DNA of 64,000 bases from Pirellulaceae bacterium (lineage in GTDB: Bacteria > Planctomycetota > Planctomycetia > Pirellulales > Pirellulaceae), in assembly GCA_023382975.1 (NCBI GenBank), contig JAHDXO010000001.1:399792-463791 (forward strand), written 5' to 3'. Positions within the stretch are counted from its first letter, which is position 1. The number at the start of each line of letters is the position of its first letter. The position numbers and the translations under genes were made by a program. Under the pieces are notes generated by a model, which saw only the letters and a program-made list of their open reading frames with translations, made no database searches and had not been told where the DNA came from. Shown here piece after piece: positions 8,383-19,851 of the stretch.

Positions 8383-10068
8383 CTACTGCCGCAGGTTCTG
8401 CATCAGCGGAGCCAGTTCGCGAACGCTCTCGCCGATCATCGTGATCACGCCGGCATCCAACCCGACTCGCATCGTGACACCTCGCTCCGCCGGCAACACC
8501 GTCAACGAGATGCGGTCCTTGCCCTCGGTCGCCTTCAGAGTCAACAGCAGGGTTTTGATGACCGGATTGTTGTCGACCGAGGCGGCGAATTCGAGGATCG
8601 GAGTCAAGGCGACGTAGCCCTGGGCAGGAGGCTGCAGTTGTTCTGCCTGCTGCGCCGACGCATCCAGAATCTCGACCAAGGTGGCTCGGGCGTTCTTGCC
8701 AAAGGCCAGATAGACGCTGGTCTCACCCGTTCCGATCACCACGTCCATCGGATCGCCAAGCGTCTTGCGGGCATTGGCATCCGCGCCTGCCAGCGGGACC
8801 GATACCGTGTGCAGTGTGACTGCGCGGTACGTTTCGGCGTTGAAATTCACGTTCGGCGTTCGCGCGTCCTTCGATTTCGCAAACGCGTGCAGTGCCTGGA
8901 CTGTCGCCGCCAGCTTGTTGCCATCGCTGACAAACCCACCCATGACGGCCGTCATCGCTTCGGGCTTCAGCACCAGGCAGCCGCCGGCGTCCATCTTGGC
9001 GGCCTGGACCGTGGAAACGGCCAAGTCCAAAAACTCGCCAATGATCTTCTTGGCTTGGTTCTTCTCGGCTTCGTTGGCCAGTTTTTCGTCGGCGTCGATG
9101 CCCTTCATGGCCTCGTCGCGCGCCAGCTCAATCAGCGCCAACGTCTGCTTGACGTCCGATTCGGTATAGGGTGCCGTGATCAACAGACCGGCCGCGGCTT
9201 CAGGATGCAGCATTCCGGAGAACGCCGAAGTCCGTTCGCGGACCTGGGCCATGTCGCGGGCCAGTTGCGTGCGGCGCTGCGCCGTCACGGTGACATCCAA
9301 ATGCGTGCTCTTGTTTGTCGCATCGACTTGCCAACCGAGCGTCAGATGGTCGGTCTCCTCGACCAGCGAGATCATGGAATCCAACCAGGCTTCGCCCAAC
9401 TCGCGAGCCACTTCCCCTTGTCGTCCATCGAGCGACTGCTTTTCCAAGCCCTCTTCGAAGCCTTGCCGCATCTGCGTCACCGCTTGCTGCCGCAGGTCGG
9501 CCGGAATGTTGGCCACGTTGACGCGGACCGCCAGGGTGTAGTTCTCCGGCATATCCCCCAACAACTTGCTGGGGTTTCGGGGCAGATCCTGCAATAGACT
9601 CTTCCGATTGGCGAAAAACGCCCAACCATTCTCCTCTTTCAGGAAAACGGATTGAGGACGATCGGTCGCCAGCTCCTTGACCCCGTCGCCGGCGTCCCGT
9701 GGCTGTCCAAGCTGGTCCTGCAAGACTCCCAGCAGCAGATCCAGATCCTTGACTCCGATAAAGCCTACTGCGTTCACCTGCTCGGCGCCTGTGGCGGTCG
9801 CGTAGACACCAGCGGGCTTCGTCTTGTCCAAGCCAGCGGTGTACGGTGCAGCCATCAGAGTCACCAGACGGCCCACATCGCCAGCGCCCGCCACCTCGGT
9901 AAGAAATCCGACATCGCCCAGCAGTTTGTCGCTGTTGGCGATCGAGACGACGAGAATGGGCTGAACGCCTTCGCTCTCGGCCGCACGCGTCAGCGAATTG
10001 GCCGCGGGTGCTATCAACAAGGGCAAAGTCAACGCGAGGGTCAACAATCGATGCAGCGAAGTAGACAC
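8383..10068 (-). CDS. Secreted protein of unknown function
   Basis: A protein of 561 aa. I chose the GTG at 10068 because it sits 9 nt after an AAGGAG ribosome site and opens directly into a signal peptide (STSLHRLLTLALTLPLLIAP). An upstream TTG at 10077 would abut that site and is unlikely. The mature protein is acidic and alanine-rich with no cysteine cluster or recognised catalytic motif. Phrases such as VVSIANSDKLLGDVGFLTEVAG and TKPAGVYATATG suggest the broad group of large planctomycete periplasmic proteins annotated only as hypothetical. Repeated alternation of helix and short strand could mean two related halves, but I cannot establish this. Confidence 0.8.
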   Translation of the reverse strand: MSTSLHRLLTLALTLPLLIAPAANSLTRAAESEGVQPILVVSIANSDKLLGDVGFLTEVAGAGDVGRLVTLMAAPYTAGLDKTKPAGVYATATGAEQVNAVGFIGVKDLDLLLGVLQDQLGQPRDAGDGVKELATDRPQSVFLKEENGWAFFANRKSLLQDLPRNPSKLLGDMPENYTLAVRVNVANIPADLRQQAVTQMRQGFEEGLEKQSLDGRQGEVARELGEAWLDSMISLVEETDHLTLGWQVDATNKSTHLDVTVTAQRRTQLARDMAQVRERTSAFSGMLHPEAAAGLLITAPYTESDVKQTLALIELARDEAMKGIDADEKLANEAEKNQAKKIIGEFLDLAVSTVQAAKMDAGGCLVLKPEAMTAVMGGFVSDGNKLAATVQALHAFAKSKDARTPNVNFNAETYRAVTLHTVSVPLAGADANARKTLGDPMDVVIGTGETSVYLAFGKNARATLVEILDASAQQAEQLQPPAQGYVALTPILEFAASVDNNPVIKTLLLTLKATEGKDRISLTVLPAERGVTMRVGLDAGVITMIGESVRELAPLMQNLRQ

Positions 10069-10230
10069 GATACACAACTCCTTTGCTGTCCTGATGAAAA
10101 TTCGAAACGGTCGTCAGACATGGCAGAAACGGGACCGCCGAGTGCGACCATACACGTGCGTTAACCGGTACTACCCACCGACCGGGAGAATAGTTTGCGC
10201 GAAATTTCGAGGTGGGCGAAATGCGGCGCA

Positions 10231-10452
10231 CTATCGGTCGCGGTAGATGATCCGACCTTTGGTCAGGTCGTAGGGCGAGAGTTCGACGCGAACCTTGTCC
10301 CCCGGGACGATGCGGATGAAGTTCTTGCGAATTTTTCCCGCGACATGGGCCAGCACCTCGTTGCCCGTGTCCAACTGGACGCGGAACCGGGTGTTAGCCA
10401 GCGCTTGCATGACTGTCCCTTCGACCTCGAAGGCTTCTTCTTTTTTCCCCAT
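10231..10452 (-). CDS. infA: Translation initiation factor IF-1
   Basis: A 73-aa OB-fold protein that binds the 30S A site with IF-2 and IF-3 during initiation. The start is the ATG at 10452 ([20 protein letters not shown]). The rest matches IF-1 closely ([46 protein letters not shown]). The upstream extension of the frame is ruled out by length and by a palindromic repeat inside it. No ribosomal protein or map gene adjoins it, unlike the classical spc/alpha arrangement. Confidence 0.97.
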   Translation of the reverse strand: MGKKEEAFEVEGTVMQALANTRFRVQLDTGNEVLAHVAGKIRKNFIRIVPGDKVRVELSPYDLTKGRIIYRDR

Positions 10453-10503
10453 ACTCCACTGCTTTCCCAAAATTGCCGGGGCTTGGACCGTTCGCCCTGG
10501 ACC

Positions 10504-10530
10504 GTAGTACAGGCTGCCAGCCTGTGGGAC
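10504..10530. repeat. Short palindromic repeat (CAGGCTGCCAGCCTG core) upstream of infA
   Basis: GTAGTA followed by a perfect inverted repeat, CAGGCTG-C-CAGCCTG, at 10510-10524, then TGGGAC. The same core occurs at 37631-37645, and in opposite orientation near 54433-54447. It lies in the 5' leader of infA. Confidence 0.8.
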
Positions 10531-10725
10531 GATTTCCAGCACAACGCGTCTCACCCGACCCAACTTCGCACCTTGTAGGCAGGTAGCATAGCATCGCACC
10601 CCTACCTATTGGAAGAGGTCGTTATCTTGTTCGCCACGAGTGGAACAGCGGCCCGCCTTCGATTCGCGTTCGGCGGCCCGCTTTGAACGGTCGGTGCGTT
10701 TCGTTGGCTTCCCTATCGGCTGTCG

Positions 10726-11655
10726 TCAACTCTGCGGCTCGATCACTTCCGCGGTTATCACCAAAATAACCACCGATTCGCGGGCGGGTTCATTCAATTT
10801 CTGCTGCTTCACTCCCAGTCCGCCCACAATCACAGTTTGGCCGGACTGTAAACGAATGCGGGTCTTCACCGCCAGAACTCCCAGCGGCATCGGGGCAGCA
10901 CGCTCCCCCGTCCGGATTCCGCCGTCTTCCGAGTCAGTTCCAGACGCACCGGTAGCAGTGGCGGCCGGCACGACGGATACCAACTTGGAATCTCGAAAGT
11001 CCAGATCCAGGATGATTTCGTCCTTCTCCACGGTTGGAAGACAATTCAACCGCGTGCCAATCTCCAGTCCCGACGCCTCGTCACTGTTGGCCATCGCACC
11101 CGGCAGCCTCCCTCCGCTGAAGTACGATGCTTCGTGACCCGGGATCGTAACCAGAGTCGGCTCGGCGATGCACTTGATCAGTTTCTGTTGCTGCAGCAAC
11201 TCGATGAACTGGCTCAATTTGCCCGATTCGTCTACGATCGGCGTCGCCTCGGGTTGATCGAGCAATTGGCGTAGACTCACCAGCGGAAATCCGGAATTCT
11301 CCAGTTTGCCGGGATCGAGACTCAGCAGCTTCACTCGGATTTGCACCTGAGGTGGCTGTTCGGCTCCTGTTGCACTGCCAGTTTGGATGGCGGCCCGCAA
11401 CTGTTCGACCTCCGCTTGCAGAGCAGCGAGGGTGTCGAGTTTCTTTTCAAGGAGCGAACTGAGTTCGCCAGCCTCTTCGGCTACCATCAACCCGCGGACC
11501 TCCGCGGCCTTGTCCGCGAATCCCGCTTGTTGAAGGTGAGCGGCCGCGCGGCTCAAGTGCTCGATACGACTCTGGGCATCCTGACCCACCGCGGTGAATC
11601 CAACGGTCAAGGCAACTGCGGAAACGAGCACGGAAATGGAGATCCCTCGAACCAT
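10726..11655 (-). CDS. Secretin-domain (type II/III secretion family) exported protein
   Basis: A protein of 309 aa with a signal peptide (ISISVLVSAVALTVGFTAVG) and an AAGGAAGG ribosome site. Residues ~25-95 form a helical, coiled-coil-like segment. The C-terminal ~190 residues have secretin C-domain features: CIAEPTLVTIPGHEASYFSGG, the paired strands RLNCLPTVEKDEIILDLDF, then VKTRIRLQSGQTVIVGGL and VVILVITAEVIEP. It lacks the N0-N3 domains and is far shorter than a true GspD/PilQ, so it may be a secretin-like envelope protein rather than an outer-membrane channel. No other type II genes adjoin; the tad motor genes lie 5 kb away. Confidence 0.82.
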   Translation of the reverse strand: MVRGISISVLVSAVALTVGFTAVGQDAQSRIEHLSRAAAHLQQAGFADKAAEVRGLMVAEEAGELSSLLEKKLDTLAALQAEVEQLRAAIQTGSATGAEQPPQVQIRVKLLSLDPGKLENSGFPLVSLRQLLDQPEATPIVDESGKLSQFIELLQQQKLIKCIAEPTLVTIPGHEASYFSGGRLPGAMANSDEASGLEIGTRLNCLPTVEKDEIILDLDFRDSKLVSVVPAATATGASGTDSEDGGIRTGERAAPMPLGVLAVKTRIRLQSGQTVIVGGLGVKQQKLNEPARESVVILVITAEVIEPQS

Positions 11656-11905
11656 GAAGACCTTCCTTGATGACGAGAACCTGATTCTAAACCCCGTTGC
11701 GCTGCCGAGTTGCGGACTTCTTTGTCGGGCAGGCGGGCAACAACAAACTGCGGTCGGTTAGACTTTACGTGAATCGCAGATTCGAGAACAATACCAAACC
11801 GGCGATCGGAACCGTTGCGACCGGGTTATTTGCGCCCGCAAAATGTCGTATACTACCGCACTGTTGCAACCAAAACGCAATTTCCCCCAATAAGGTTAGC
11901 TGAAT

Positions 11906-14626
11906 ATGGCTGATTCGGATCTTGCCCTCCTTGAACAGCGAAACACGCAGGCCGAGGCGCTCGCAGCGCAATCACCGGACGCAGATCCCGTCGAGACGGG
12001 GGAGTGGATTGAGTCCCTCGAGTATGTGTTGCGGAGTAAAGGACCAGAGCGTGTCAAGTTTCTGCTGACGATGCTGGAGAAGAAGGCTCGGCTGGAGGGC
12101 GTCGAGTTGCCCATGGACTCGAACACTCCGTACATCAATACGATCTCGCCGGCCAAGCAGCCTGTGTATCCGGGCAATCGCGAGTTGGAGCGGCGGATCA
12201 AGAGCATCATCCGCTGGAACGCGATGGCCATGGTGGTGCGGGCCAACAAGCAATTCGACGGGATCGGGGGCCACATCTCGACATTTGCCTCGGCGGCCAC
12301 GCTGTACGAAGTTGGCTTCAACCATTTCTTTCGCGGACGCGGCGAGACCGGCTTCGACGGCGACCAGATTTATTTCCAGGGCCACGCGTCGCCGGGGATG
12401 TACGCGAGAGCTTTTCTGGAAGGCCGTTTGCACGAAGAGAACCTGAACAATTTCCGCCGCGAGCTGCAGCCGGTGAGCGGATTGTCTTCGTATCCCCATC
12501 CTTGGTTGATGCCCGAGTTCTGGGAGTTTCCCACCGTCTCGATGGGGTTGGGACCGATCATGGCCATTTACCAGGCGCGGTTCAACGAGTATTTGCGGGA
12601 CCGAGGCATCAAGGACACGAGCAACCAGAAGGTTTGGGCGTTTCTGGGGGATGGCGAATGCGACGAGCCTGAGACGCTCGGCGCGATCACCTTGGCTTCG
12701 CGCGAGAAGCTGAACAATCTGATCTTCGTCATCAACTGCAACCTCCAGCGTCTGGACGGGCCGGTTCGCGGCAATGGCAAGATTATCCAGGAGTTGGAAG
12801 CGTTGTTCCGCGGCGCCGGCTGGAACGTGATCAAGGTGATCTGGGGGGACGATTGGGATCCGCTTCTGGAGAAGGACGAGTCCGGACTGCTGGTCAAACG
12901 CATGGACGAGTGCGTCGACGGCCAGTACCAGAAGTACACGGCCATGCCGGGCACGTACATCCGGGAACACTTCTTCGGGAAGTATCCGGAACTGCTGAAG
13001 CTGGTGGAGAAGTACTCGGACGAGCGACTCGAACGGATGCGCCGTGGCGGCCACGATCCGGAAAAAGTCTACGCGGCGTACAAAGCGGCGGTCGAGCACA
13101 AGGATCAGCCCACGGTCATCCTGGCGAAGACGATCAAGGGTTACGGGCTCGGGGAAACGGGCGAGGGCCGCAACATCGCCCACCAGAAGAAGAAGGCCAA
13201 CGAAGAGGAACTGCGCGAGTTCCGCAGCCGCTTCGGCATCCCGATTTCCGACGAAGATCTGGCGAAAGCCCCGTTCTACCGGCCCGCGGACGATAGCCCC
13301 GAAATCCGCTACTTGAAGAAACGCCGCGAGCAACTCGGCGGCTCGGCGCCCAGCCGTCCGGCCCAGTTCCCGACGATGGAAGTGCCCACCTTGCAGGAAT
13401 ACGACGAGTTTTTGGGTGGCAGCAAAGGCAAAGATCTGTCGACCACGATGGGCTTTGTCCGTTTACTCGACAAGTTCTGCCGCGACCCCAAGATCGGCAA
13501 GTACGTTGTGCCGATCGTGCCGGATGAATCGCGAACCTTCGGGATGGAGGGCATGTTCCGCAAGATCGGCATCTACGCGCATGCCGGCCAGTTGTACGAG
13601 CCTGTCGATTCCGAACAACTGATGTACTACAAGGAAGCCCAGGACGGGCAGATCCTGGAGGAAGGGATCACGGAGGCGGGATCCATGTCGTCGTTCATCG
13701 CCGCCGGGACAGCCTACTGCCATCACGGCGTGAACATGATCCCGTTTTTTATCTACTACTCGATGTTCGGTTTCCAACGCATCGGCGACTTGATCTGGGC
13801 CGCGATGGACTCGCGCGTCAAGGGATTCATGATCGGCGCTACCGCGGGCCGGACGACGCTGAACGGCGAAGGCCTGCAGCACCAGGACGGACACAGTCTG
13901 CTGAACGCCATCGCGTTCCCCAACGTGCGATCCTACGACCCGGCGTTCGCCTATGAAACGGCCGTGATCATCATGGACGGCCTGAAGCGGTTGTACTCCG
14001 ACGGCGAGACCGCCATCTACTACATCACGGTCGAGAACGAGAACTACCCGATGCCCGAGATGCCCGAGGGCGCCGAAGAAGGGATCATACGCGGCATCTA
14101 CCCGGTCTCGGTCGCGGAGGCGGGCGGCAAGCACCACGTGAACTTGTTCGGCAGCGGCGCCATTTTGAACTCGGCCCTGGCCGCCCAAAGACTGCTGGCG
14201 GACAAGTACGGAGTGTCGAGCAAGGTGTGGAGTGTGACCAGTTACACGCAACTGCACCGCGAGGCCCGCGAGTGCGAACGCTGGAACATGCTGCATCCCT
14301 CGAAGAAACCCCGCAAGAGCTATCTGGAAACCGCGCTGCAAAACGAGTTCGGTGTCTTTGTCTCGGCGTCGGACTACGTCCGCGCCGTCGCTGAACAGAT
14401 CCGGCCCTGGATTCCCGGCCAGTTCCAGGTGCTGGGCTGCGACGGAATGGGACGCAGCGAGACCCGCGAGGCGCTGCGGAGGCATTTCGAAGTCGATGCA
14501 GAGTGTATCACGGCGGCCGCGCTGCATGGCCTGCAGAAACAAGGTGAACTGGACGGCAAGACGGTATCCAAGGCGATCAAGGACCTGGGCATCGATCCCG
14601 ACAAGCGGGATCCGCTCTGGGCTTGA
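11906..14626 (+). CDS. aceE: Pyruvate dehydrogenase E1 component, homodimeric type
   Basis: Thiamine-diphosphate enzyme that decarboxylates pyruvate and reductively acetylates the lipoyl group of E2. At 906 aa it matches the single-chain (gammaproteobacterial type) AceE, not the alpha/beta kind. The thiamine-diphosphate motif is clear: GDGECDEPE, with its partner asparagines in LIFVINCN. Further family motifs are GRTTLNGEGLQHQDGHS and the C-terminal transketolase region (YYITVENENYPMP). The start ATG at 11906 follows a modest AAGG site. Its partner aceF starts 49 nt downstream. No lpd (E3) gene is in the window. Confidence 0.97.
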   Translation: MADSDLALLEQRNTQAEALAAQSPDADPVETGEWIESLEYVLRSKGPERVKFLLTMLEKKARLEGVELPMDSNTPYINTISPAKQPVYPGNRELERRIKSIIRWNAMAMVVRANKQFDGIGGHISTFASAATLYEVGFNHFFRGRGETGFDGDQIYFQGHASPGMYARAFLEGRLHEENLNNFRRELQPVSGLSSYPHPWLMPEFWEFPTVSMGLGPIMAIYQARFNEYLRDRGIKDTSNQKVWAFLGDGECDEPETLGAITLASREKLNNLIFVINCNLQRLDGPVRGNGKIIQELEALFRGAGWNVIKVIWGDDWDPLLEKDESGLLVKRMDECVDGQYQKYTAMPGTYIREHFFGKYPELLKLVEKYSDERLERMRRGGHDPEKVYAAYKAAVEHKDQPTVILAKTIKGYGLGETGEGRNIAHQKKKANEEELREFRSRFGIPISDEDLAKAPFYRPADDSPEIRYLKKRREQLGGSAPSRPAQFPTMEVPTLQEYDEFLGGSKGKDLSTTMGFVRLLDKFCRDPKIGKYVVPIVPDESRTFGMEGMFRKIGIYAHAGQLYEPVDSEQLMYYKEAQDGQILEEGITEAGSMSSFIAAGTAYCHHGVNMIPFFIYYSMFGFQRIGDLIWAAMDSRVKGFMIGATAGRTTLNGEGLQHQDGHSLLNAIAFPNVRSYDPAFAYETAVIIMDGLKRLYSDGETAIYYITVENENYPMPEMPEGAEEGIIRGIYPVSVAEAGGKHHVNLFGSGAILNSALAAQRLLADKYGVSSKVWSVTSYTQLHREARECERWNMLHPSKKPRKSYLETALQNEFGVFVSASDYVRAVAEQIRPWIPGQFQVLGCDGMGRSETREALRRHFEVDAECITAAALHGLQKQGELDGKTVSKAIKDLGIDPDKRDPLWA

Positions 14627-14675
14627 ACCGCTTTCCTTCTCTATTTCCCCATTTTTCCAAGCAAGACAAGCGACG

Positions 14676-16094
14676 ATGAGCATCGAAATCAAGGTTCCGG
14701 ATTTGGGCGACGGTGTGGACTCGGGCGACGTCCTGGAGATTCTGGTCCGCGAAGGCGAAACGATCCGCAAGGATCAAGGCATCGTGGAATTGGAAACGGA
14801 CAAGGCGACCGTCGAAATCCCCAGCACGCACGCGGGTCGCGTGACCAGGATCCTGGTCGATGTCGGCCAAAGCGTCGCCGTGGGCGCAGCGTTGATCTCG
14901 CTGGATGCCGGCGAAGCGGGCAAAGCCGAGGAGAAGGCGGCCGCACCGTCCAAAGCGGCACCGCCGACCGCTGCGGCTAAAGCCGAACCGGCGGAGAAGC
15001 CGAAAGCCGAGAAGCCCAAGCCAGCCGCGGCGAAAGCCAAACCGGCAGTCGAACCCAAGGCCGCGCCAGCGGACGATGCAGACGACGAGGTCGAACCCCA
15101 GACGCCCAAGAAAAAGGCCGCTGCGCCAGCGGCTGGCAAGCCCGCACAACCCCCCGCCGCAGTCGCCCCGGCCGCAAGCGACGAATCCGGCGAGATCGCC
15201 GCCGGACCTGCTATCCGTCGCTTTGCACGCGAAGTCGGCGTGGATTTGCGGCGCGTCAAGGGCAGCGGCGAAGGCGGACGGATCACCCGCGAGGACGTGC
15301 TGGAAGCAGTCCGTCAGGCCAGTCAGCAAGCGGCGGCGGCGGCGCCGCCAGCCGCCACCGGCCCCGGATCCCCGTCCAGCGACAACTGGGGACCGGTGCG
15401 TATCGAACGCATGTCGAAGATCCGCCGCACGATCGCCGCCCAGATGCACAAGTCGTGGGAAGCTTGCCCGCGCGTCACGAACTTCGACGACGCCGACGTC
15501 ACCGAACTGGAACGCATCCGCGTGTCCAGCAAAGCCGATTACGCGGCGCGGGGCGTGCGGCTGAGTTCCATGCCGTTTGTGATCAAGTCCGTGGCGATGG
15601 CGCTGAAGAACAATCCCGTGTTGAACGCCTCGGTCGACATCGACAACGGCATGATCGTCTACAAGGACTATGTGAACATCGGGATTGCCGTCGACACCGA
15701 CCGTGGCTTGGTCGTACCGGTCTTGCGGCACGCCGACCGCATGTCGTTTCCCGAAGTCGCGCGGGCGCTAAGCACCATTGCGGAAAACGCCCGCAACAAC
15801 GAATTCTCGGTCGACGACCTGCGCGGCGGAACGTTTTCGATCAGCAACTTAGGTGCGATCGGCGGCGCCTACTCGACCCCGATCATCAACGTGCCCGAGG
15901 TGGCCATCCTGCTGGTCGGCCGCAGTCGCAAGATGCCGCGGGTGGTCGAGAACGATCAGATCGCCGTCCGCCTGGTCATGCCGCTCAGCCTGGCCTATGA
16001 CCACCGCCTGGTCGACGGCGCCGCCGCGGCCCGCTTCCTGAACGAGGTCATCGGCTACCTGGAAGCTCCGGCGCGCCTGCTGCTGGCCCCGTAG
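14676..16094 (+). CDS. aceF: Dihydrolipoamide acetyltransferase (E2 of pyruvate dehydrogenase)
   Basis: Transfers acetyl from lipoyl-lysine to CoA and forms the core of the complex. A 472-aa chain starts at the ATG at 14676. Domains in order: one lipoyl domain (residues 1-80, lipoylated K43 in ELETDKATVEIPS), a long Ala/Pro/Lys-rich linker (~85-170), an E1/E3-binding domain (AIRRFAREVGVDLRRVKG, then GRITREDV), another Ala/Pro linker, and the catalytic domain ending with the active-site motif YDHRLVDGA. A single lipoyl domain is fewer than in E. coli AceF. It is co-transcribed with aceE; the lipoate ligase gene at 41817 may modify it. Confidence 0.96.
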   Translation: MSIEIKVPDLGDGVDSGDVLEILVREGETIRKDQGIVELETDKATVEIPSTHAGRVTRILVDVGQSVAVGAALISLDAGEAGKAEEKAAAPSKAAPPTAAAKAEPAEKPKAEKPKPAAAKAKPAVEPKAAPADDADDEVEPQTPKKKAAAPAAGKPAQPPAAVAPAASDESGEIAAGPAIRRFAREVGVDLRRVKGSGEGGRITREDVLEAVRQASQQAAAAAPPAATGPGSPSSDNWGPVRIERMSKIRRTIAAQMHKSWEACPRVTNFDDADVTELERIRVSSKADYAARGVRLSSMPFVIKSVAMALKNNPVLNASVDIDNGMIVYKDYVNIGIAVDTDRGLVVPVLRHADRMSFPEVARALSTIAENARNNEFSVDDLRGGTFSISNLGAIGGAYSTPIINVPEVAILLVGRSRKMPRVVENDQIAVRLVMPLSLAYDHRLVDGAAAARFLNEVIGYLEAPARLLLAP

Positions 16095-16400
16095 CGGCGA
16101 TCGAGCTGCGAAGAAATTGCGATCCTCGCCCCGCGATCACCATCCGAGGTCCGCGACCAAACTGGATCGGACGAGGGTCGCGCGCTGCTGAACGCGATGC
16201 ATGGATGCCCCGTGAGGCTGGTACAATCCTCTCCAGCCGCTTGCCTTTTCGGTGTTTTCGTGGCAAGGTGGACGTGGAGGGTTGCCAATCGCGGGTTTGC
16301 GTAGCATTCTCGATTTGAGGAATGTTCCCGCGAGCAGCCTGCGGTACCGTGATATTGTGAAATCGGGGGGCACTTCCCTCCTTTGGAAAGGCAAGCGGCG
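16095..16400. other. Intergenic region without a recognised gene
   Basis: About 300 bases between aceF and the tad operon. Only short shadow frames occur. A GGAAAGG ribosome site for the downstream gene lies at its end. I see no terminator with a U-tract and no repeat; promoters for the tad genes are probably here but I cannot place them. Confidence 0.5.
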
Positions 16401-17510
16401 ATGCGAGCGATTGTAGCGCATGCTCCAGGCGCGCCGGCGCGCGAGTTGCGACAGGTGGTGCTTGGTAGCGGTCTGGATTGCGAAGCGGCGGACTGTGTCG
16501 CTTGGCACGATTTGGCGGTGCGGTTGGGCCAAAGCGACGCGGATGTCGTGCTGGTCAGTCTGGATGCGGCGGACGATTCCGTCTGGCAGGCGTTGCAGGA
16601 GGCGGGCCAATTGACTCGTTCGCCGTTGCTGGCCATTGGCGACCGGTCGGATGCGGTCGCAACGCAACGGGCTCAGCAACTGGGTGTTGGACACATCATT
16701 CCCCCGTCCGATGTCCGCCGTGCGTTGGATGAGACGCTCGAGCGGCTGCGTCGCGACGGACAAGTGCGGGCGCAGCGCGGCCGTGTCTTGTCGGTGTTCG
16801 CTCCGACGCCGGGTAGCGGCGGAACGACCGTGGCGGTCAATCTGGCCGGGGCGATGAACCGTCGGCATCCCGACGAAGTGGCCGTGCTGGAACTGGCTCG
16901 CGAGTTCGGGGATATGGCGCTGATGCTGGACTTGGAGCCGAAGGTCGCGGCCGAAGATCTCTGCCGCCGCTGGCAGTCGTTGGACCGCGGCAGTCTGGCG
17001 GGCAGCGTCACGACGCACAGCAGCGGTCTGCGGGTCTTGGCCAATCCGGTCGAGCAGCCGGAGAACCGGCAACTGAGCGCCGCGTCGGCGCGGCGGCTGA
17101 CGGTGTTAGCCCGCGTGACCTTCCCGTACACCATCCTGTCGCTCGACAGCCGTCTCTCCGAGGTCGAGGTCGAGGTGATGCAGTTATCGGACAAGGTCGT
17201 GCTGGTGGTTCGCCCGGACGTGCCCGCCGTTCGCCGTGCGCGTTGGGCATTGAAAGAGGCGATTGAACAGGGCGTGGATCGGGAACGCTGGCATCTGGTG
17301 GTGAACCGGTACGGACAGTCGGGGCAATTGCCGTTGCCCCAGATCGAAGCGGCGCTGGGACTCAAGGCCCAGCAGTTGATTCCGGACGATCCGAGCAGCG
17401 TGAATCGGGCTGCCAACGAAGGCCAATTGTTGCACGACCGGCTATGGTTCCGTGCCATCAAACGCCGGTTCAACCGCTTGGCCGGAGCATTGAACGGCCG
17501 GGCGGGCTAG
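16401..17510 (+). CDS. CpaE/TadZ-like pilus assembly ATPase-family protein
   Basis: TadZ/CpaE proteins localise the Tad secretion machine at the pole or membrane. This 369-aa protein has an N-terminal receiver-like domain (about 1-115, with VVLVSLDAADDS and LLAIGDRSDA) that lacks a convincing phosphorylation set. A MinD/ParA-like domain follows, with a deviant Walker A (FAPTPGSGGTTVAVNLA) and a switch segment (YTILSLDSRLSEVEVEV). The ATG at 16401 is preferred because it is 9 nt from GGAAAGG; a TTG six codons earlier is the alternative. It is the first of four adjoining tad genes, 45 nt before cpaF. Confidence 0.88.
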   Translation: MRAIVAHAPGAPARELRQVVLGSGLDCEAADCVAWHDLAVRLGQSDADVVLVSLDAADDSVWQALQEAGQLTRSPLLAIGDRSDAVATQRAQQLGVGHIIPPSDVRRALDETLERLRRDGQVRAQRGRVLSVFAPTPGSGGTTVAVNLAGAMNRRHPDEVAVLELAREFGDMALMLDLEPKVAAEDLCRRWQSLDRGSLAGSVTTHSSGLRVLANPVEQPENRQLSAASARRLTVLARVTFPYTILSLDSRLSEVEVEVMQLSDKVVLVVRPDVPAVRRARWALKEAIEQGVDRERWHLVVNRYGQSGQLPLPQIEAALGLKAQQLIPDDPSSVNRAANEGQLLHDRLWFRAIKRRFNRLAGALNGRAG

Positions 17511-17555
17511 GCGATTGGTTCGTCAGGAGAGCCCGATCTACACGAAGGAGAAGCG

Positions 17556-18902
<1,347 letters not shown>

Positions 18903-18903
18903 C

Positions 18904-19851
18904 GTGACGCACCGGGTCGTTCTGCTCATTCTGTCCTTTCTGATCTGCTCGTTTCTCGGAACGTTCTTCGTTCTGCTGGCGCAGCGTTTGTGGGGCCGCC
19001 GGCAGATGCGGATGGAGCAGCGTTTGGGTCTCGGGCCGACTCAACGCCGCGACACGCCGCTGCAGATCAGTCCCGAGTTCGACGACGCGGGTGGACTGGC
19101 AGGCCGCGTGAACCGTGGTTTCAGCCGGTTCTTCGCTCAGACCGGCATCGACATGGCGCCGGACACGGCGTTTTTGGTGGCAGCGGCGGTCGGACTGCTG
19201 CTGTGCGGTACGGTTCTGCTGTGGCGCGACGATATGCTCGAAGCCGCCGGTGCTCTGGCCTTCGGTTTTCTGAGCGTGATCGCCTATTTCCGGTATCGCC
19301 GAGCGAAACGTTTGGCCGAGATTCAGGAGCAACTGCCGGATGTGATGGAGTTGCTGGCCCGGGCCGTGCGGGCGGGGGAAAGCCTCGATCAGGCGGTGCA
19401 GTTGGTCGGCGCGACCGTCCCCAAGCCGCTGGGCCCGGAGTTCAGCCGGTTGGCCCGCCAACTGGAGATGGGTCTGTCGGTCGACGCGGCGATGCGCGCG
19501 ATGACGCGTCGGGCTCCGGTCACCGAGATCCGCATTCTGGCCTCGACACTGATGGTCCAACGCGAAACGGGCGGCAGTCTGCCGATCACCCTGGAGCGGC
19601 TGTCCGCGGTGATTCGGGACCGCTTGAGCTACCATCGGCAATTCCGAGCGGCGACCGGCGCCGGGCGGGTCAGCACGCTGCTGATCGGTGTTGCCGGTCC
19701 GCTGATCGCCGTGTACCTGTTCGTCTTTCAACGGGACTACTTCAATAAGTTCACCGAATCGTATCCCGGCCAGTTGCTGTTGGGGACGGCCATTGTGCTG
19801 CAAATCATCGGCTTTTTGTGGATCTACCGGCTGTTGAAGAGCGACTACTGA
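18904..19851 (+). CDS. TadB-like inner-membrane platform protein (T2SS F family)
   Basis: A protein of 315 aa with a GTG start. An N-terminal membrane segment (VLLILSFLICSFLGTFFVLLA), a pair of central hydrophobic segments (TAFLVAAAVGLLLCGTVLLW, ALAFGFLSVIAYF), the cytoplasmic GspF domain (EIQEQLPDVMELLARAVRAGE, SLDQAVQLVG) and two C-terminal membrane helices match TadB. The protein would couple CpaF movement to pilin polymerisation. It overlaps tadC in the TGATG arrangement (stop and start share bases). Confidence 0.92.
   Translation: MTHRVVLLILSFLICSFLGTFFVLLAQRLWGRRQMRMEQRLGLGPTQRRDTPLQISPEFDDAGGLAGRVNRGFSRFFAQTGIDMAPDTAFLVAAAVGLLLCGTVLLWRDDMLEAAGALAFGFLSVIAYFRYRRAKRLAEIQEQLPDVMELLARAVRAGESLDQAVQLVGATVPKPLGPEFSRLARQLEMGLSVDAAMRAMTRRAPVTEIRILASTLMVQRETGGSLPITLERLSAVIRDRLSYHRQFRAATGAGRVSTLLIGVAGPLIAVYLFVFQRDYFNKFTESYPGQLLLGTAIVLQIIGFLWIYRLLKSDY

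Noticed and set aside
11780..11860. A possible promoter (TATACT) for aceE near 11847
   Set aside because: No -35 element at a suitable distance; planctomycete promoter consensus is not certain enough to call it.
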